This document shows, piece after piece, positions 59,980 to 64,000 of a DNA stretch of 64,000 nucleotides. Within the stretch, counting starts at the first letter, position 1, and each line of letters starts with the position of its first letter. A program made the position numbers and the translations under genes. Origin of the DNA: Cristatella mucedo (taxonomy: Eukaryota; Bryozoa; Phylactolaemata; Cristatellidae); the NCBI GenBank assembly GCA_009760855.2, contig WPIO01000025.1, forward strand, positions 3,281,001 to 3,345,000, written 5' to 3'. Below the pieces are notes generated by a model that saw nothing but the letters and a program-made list of their open reading frames with translations, was not told where the DNA came from and made no database searches.

Positions 59980-61180
59980 AATGTGTTATAACTCAAGCAA
60001 GGTGATTGTTCATGGTTAAGAAGTGAGTGGAGTCGGAGGAAAAGTTATTTAATTGCAGGAACACATGAGATCTTTACTAAAAAAGAATCCATTTTCAAAA
60101 CAATGTCACAGTGGGAATTTTAGGCCTATGTTTATGCTTTTTCGGCTATATAGGTAATGAATGAGCAATCTTGACAACTTTTTAGGAAAGAAAACAAAGC
60201 ACATGCATCGGACACATCAGTAGTTGCTGAGTGCACAGGCTGTTCAGTTTAACTTGACACATTGCCCACATCAAAACAGCGTCGACAATATGGCACGCCC
60301 ATATACTGCTCGAGACAAAATAGCTGTATCATATCAGCTCAGTTAATCTAAATTTTTTAAATAATCATTATTTTATGACTGCTAGTATCAATTATATTAA
60401 TTTTGATAAATAGTAAAAACCTACTAATTTAAAAGTTTTGTAGACCACTTAATAAATACAGAAATGAATTCATATTTCTTCATAGTTTAAAAGTGTATCT
60501 AATGTAATGTTTATTCTTGGTTTACTTGCATTGAAAGTGATTGATTTTTCAAACTGGTTGATTGCATCAAAAGATTGATTTCCTCACCTGATTGAGTTCT
60601 TTAACTATTTTTGAAGTAAATAATATTCAAAATAATTTCATTATATATGGGCATACTAAAGATTTTGCCAAATGCACATTACATATTTTGATAATTCTAA
60701 ATATAAAATTTAAATCTAACTTTAACGTTTTGATTTTGACAAAGTTTATATAGATATTAAGTCGTATGTAGCTTTTAGTTGAGTAACGTTTGTTTTATTT
60801 TATACATGTTCACCTGTTTCATTTCAGCTCTTTTTCCAAGTTAACTTAGCTACAGCTGAACACTTTTTTGTGCCTGATTGCCTTTATTTAGCAACACTTA
60901 ATTAATATTTCAGCCAACGACAGATAGCATTGTTACCCATAGGTTCAGAGGCTTCTGAGTTGAGATTAGATTGGTTTCACTTGGCCGTTATTGACAGCAA
61001 TAAATGAATAAAATGTTGAAATCGCTTTTAAAAAGATCATTATAGGGCAATTTTTGCAGAGCTTTGTTGTCAGCATTGGCTTCATTAAGCAATTGCATCA
61101 GGGGTGCTTTGTTCAAGGCTATTTTGTCGAGATGTGGCTGTTCGGATCCGTCTACAAGTCATTAAATACTTTTAAACTAA
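59980..61180. other. AT-rich stretch without recognisable features
   Basis: The base composition changes sharply to AT-rich compared with the rest of the window. Only short frames are present, with no motif or repeat family match. Confidence 0.6.
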
Positions 61181-61189
61181 CTCACCTAA

Positions 61190-61885
61190 ACTCATCTCGA
61201 CTTCTGCAACTCACTGCTTACTGGCCTACCAGCATGTGCGATCAGGCGATTGCAGCTGGTGCAAAACTCTGCAGCTAGGCTTGTCTGTCGTGAGCGTCGC
61301 AGTTGCCACATTACTCCACTTCTCGCCAACCTGCACTGGCTACCAGTCAAGCAACGGATTGACTTCAAGGTTTTGTCGCTCACTTTGAGGTCCCTTCATT
61401 CTATGGCTCCAGCCTATCTCTCCGACATACTCCCCCATCAGGCCAAGCATCATACCACCTGCTTTTCGGAATCCAACAGTCTACAAATACCTCGTACAAA
61501 CCTTAAATCCTTTGGAGACCGTGCATTTAGTTCATATGCTCCCAAAGCTTGGAACTCCCTCCCGACCTGTGTCAGAACATCCCCTGACCTGACCACATTT
61601 AAAAGGAACTTAAAAACACCTATTTAGGACAGCATTTAGTGGGTCCCTGTGATTCGTCCTTCACGTGCTTATGCATGCTGACACTGTGCATGCTGCCACT
61701 AACCACATTTGCATGCTGACCCTGTGCATGTCACCCCTAACCATGTTATTCATTTTGTTTGTTTTTTAAGCACGATTTTACTTACCATTCAATTGCATTT
61801 CCCTTTGCAGCAAATGCAAAGCGCCTAGAAAGAGATTAAGTTCTCTGAGGGTGCTTTATCAAGTGCAATATTATTATTATTATTA
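61190..61885 (+). mobile_element. LINE-1 family copy, 3' part, near-intact C-terminal frame
   Basis: A 5'-truncated plus-strand copy. The frame 61250-61627 is open for 125 residues: LQLVQNSAARLVCRERR, LLANLHWLPVKQRIDFKVL, APAYLSDILP, WNSLPTCVRT and a stop at 61625. It is followed by the complete 3' UTR with GCATGCTGACCCTGTGCATG, the tail GCGCCTAGAAAGAGATTAAG and an (ATT)n end at 61870-61890. It looks the youngest of the LINE-1 copies. Confidence 0.88.
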
Positions 61886-61984
61886 TTATTATTAATATCC
61901 GGACTGTGGGAGGGAGTGGTCCAAGGTTGAAGAGTACAGCATATTATACTTCTTCACCAAGACTGCCGGAAGCAACGACCAGAC

Positions 61985-64000
61985 GACCAATCAGACGCAA
62001 TGTAACGTAATGCATATCCATCTGTCACTCCATAAAGCCACAAAGACCACGTGGTTGTTATGCAGGATAGTTTTCTATAGCGCACTCAAAGCCTAAGCGG
62101 CTTTCAGCATGCATTCGGTAGCCAACAGACTTCATCTCACGAAACAAAAAGAATGTAAGAGGAATAGCTGAGTCAGGAGAGCAGTTAAGGAAGTGAGTAG
62201 CACGAAAGTAGCAGCTCAGAATGGCTGGAAAGGATGTGCCACAGTCGGCAGCAGGAGAGCAGGTGTCGTTTCGTGAGAATTGTGGAAGTGAATTCCAGCC
62301 TGGGACCTTCGTAGCAACAGCTTTTGTCACAAATGGTCTTTAAGCAGAGGAAAGAAACAGCTAATTTGTTGTCCATATAGGACCTGAGGACACGAACAGG
62401 CTGAAACTGGTGCAGCAGTTCAGCTAGGTATGAAGGAGTCAAGCCATGGCGGCCTTGTTGGTCAGCATAAGAACTTTAGTCTGTATCTGTTGATCAATCG
62501 GAAGCCATCAAAGCTCCTTCAGCAAAGGAGATACGTGGCTGAACCTCAGGAATTTGTCAACTGGTCTTGCAGCAATATTCATCAGCTGCAGTGGCCTAAT
62601 GACTTTTTTCGGTAGCCCGTCGTAAATGGATATGCAATAATCTAACCGAGACAGAACGAGGATGCTAGTTCAATTTTGCAAGCTACCGTGGTAGACAGTC
62701 CTCGATACAGATCTTGGATAGGGCCCGGACACAATGGCTAGCTGAGGAGGCAGTCTTCTTAATGAAACTTTTAAAATTAAGGCAGCTGTCAAAGACGACG
62801 ACACCAAAACTCAGACCACACGGTGATAGTCACACAACAGTGTCACCTATTAGAAGAGCCAAGTTTTCTATTCCAGCCACAGGCTTGGGGTCTTCTATGA
62901 GTAGCAGCTCTGTTTAACTGACATTAGGTTTAAGGAAACTGGCTGAGATCCACAATCGAATGTCTGAAAGGCAAGAATTCAGTTTGTTGCTGCAGCAGAT
63001 TAAGACAGTTTAAACGACAAATACAGCTGAGCCCAGCATAAAAGTGATAGCCAATTCCATGAGCCCGATTCATTTCCCAGAGATTCGGTATAAACATAGG
63101 ACAACAAAGGACCGAGGAGGGACCCTTGTGGGACCCCACAGGTGACTGATCCGGTGATGAGACCTGATCCCATACGATACGGATTGAACACGATCGGACA
63201 AGTAGGATATCATGATCAATAGTGTTAAACAAAGGCATCAGATAGATCCAGCAGGGCTAGGCCAGCCATCACTGATGCATTGGGTGTGATTGGTTATACG
63301 GAGGACAGTTTCAGCGAAGTGGTGTCGCTTGAATCCTGATTGAAATTTTTCTGATATTTAATTTTTTTTAATGTAAGCTACAAACTGCTTAGCGACAGTC
63401 TTTTCAAGAATCTTTGACGAAAAGGAAGAAGGGAAACTGGGTAATAGTTTGCTTGGACCTCTGAATCTAATCCAGGTTTTTAAGTATCGGTCTAACGATG
63501 GCCGATTTGAAGGAAATGGGTACAACCCCTTCGTCTAGTGAAGCAATACAAATCTCAGTTATGGCCTGGCTATTTTTGTCTGCCAGTGACGGCCACAGTG
63601 GAGATGGTGTGGGGTCTTTAGGAGACGAGCTCGTTTTACTAAACTTTATTAAGGTAGCCACATCGCATGCAGGAACCTAAGAAAATCTCTAAAGGAAGGT
63701 TTCGACTCAACAATTGCTTTAGTAGGAGAGGGCCTTATGGAGGCACGAATGTGCTGAATTTTGTAGGGGATGAAGGCTGAAAACTTGTAGGTCGAGCCGT
63801 TAATATCTGGGGAGTGAGACCTCTCAGAATTGACAAGAAAATTGCTCACCGTATTGTAAATTTATTTTGGGTTCGACTGGCAGGACTTCAGTTTTCGAAT
63901 TAAAAAAGAAGCCCTGGCCTTTCTAAGCTTCCGGGTGTAGACTCGGAGGAAGTCTTTGAAGTTGGCTAGATCGTCATCGGACCCAGACTTCTTAAAGCAG
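61985..64000 (-). mobile_element. LINE-2 family copy running off the window end
   Basis: Minus strand. Near 63490-63530 is SFKSAIVRPILKN (reverse-transcriptase fingers), near 63215 NTIDHDILLV, near 63110 GVPQGSLLGPLLS, near 63060 AHGIGYHFYA with the catalytic DD lost (reads YAGL), then LLHQFQPVRVLRS (62395) and FREMKSVGYR (62130). It ends in a short pentamer-like tail (GCAATGTAACGTAATGC at 61998). Its 5' part continues beyond 64000. Confidence 0.85.

Overview
This is animal genomic DNA, most likely from an invertebrate. The genes are split by GT-AG introns. The window is full of non-LTR retrotransposons, tRNA-derived SINEs and very long microsatellites. Two orthologues found in animals can be assembled exon by exon with consistent splice phases. 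No bacterial operons, rRNA, intact tRNA genes or CRISPR arrays were seen. The transposon mix suggests a spiralian or another non-vertebrate bilaterian, but the phylum cannot be fixed from this window alone.

Layout. (1) 857-8597, plus strand: five exons of a TBATA/SPATIAL-family gene covering the C-terminal two thirds or so of the protein, with the 5' exons missing. (2) 8.6-30 kb: no recognisable host gene. It holds 5'-truncated copies of a jockey-superfamily LINE (called LINE-1 here, meaning the first family in this window and not mammalian L1), two SINE families, microsatellites, and a 188-bp hAT miniature element at 26147-26334 that looks like a SPIN element. (3) 30151-32824, plus strand: a TATA-box gene with two coding exons for a 77-residue secreted peptide with six cysteines. 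(4) 33.5-39.9 kb: a second LINE family (LINE-2 here), SINEs and a dispersed repeat pair. (5) 39905-58158, minus strand: twelve exons giving about 570 residues of TGFBRAP1, the metazoan Vps3 homologue of the CORVET endosomal tether. They run from just after the N-terminal CNH domain to the zinc-finger-like C-terminus. One intron of about 8.5 kb (40732-49239) is filled by a nested stack of retrotransposons, including a solo LTR. (6) 58.2-64 kb: an AT-rich stretch flanked by LINE copies, one of which runs off the window end. The CNH exons of TGFBRAP1 were not found here and probably lie beyond the window.

The two conserved genes are on opposite strands and have no evident functional link. TBATA is tied to cilia, testis and microtubule biology, and TGFBRAP1 to early endosome fusion. 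The more unusual observations are the SPIN-like element with a hAT-type 8-bp target duplication, a 109-bp-arm foldback structure in a TGFBRAP1 intron, a SINE lying about 10 bp from a 5' splice site, a SINE that shares the 3' tail of LINE-1, and the unassigned cysteine-rich peptide gene. Comparisons with known proteins and elements were made from memory, without any database search.
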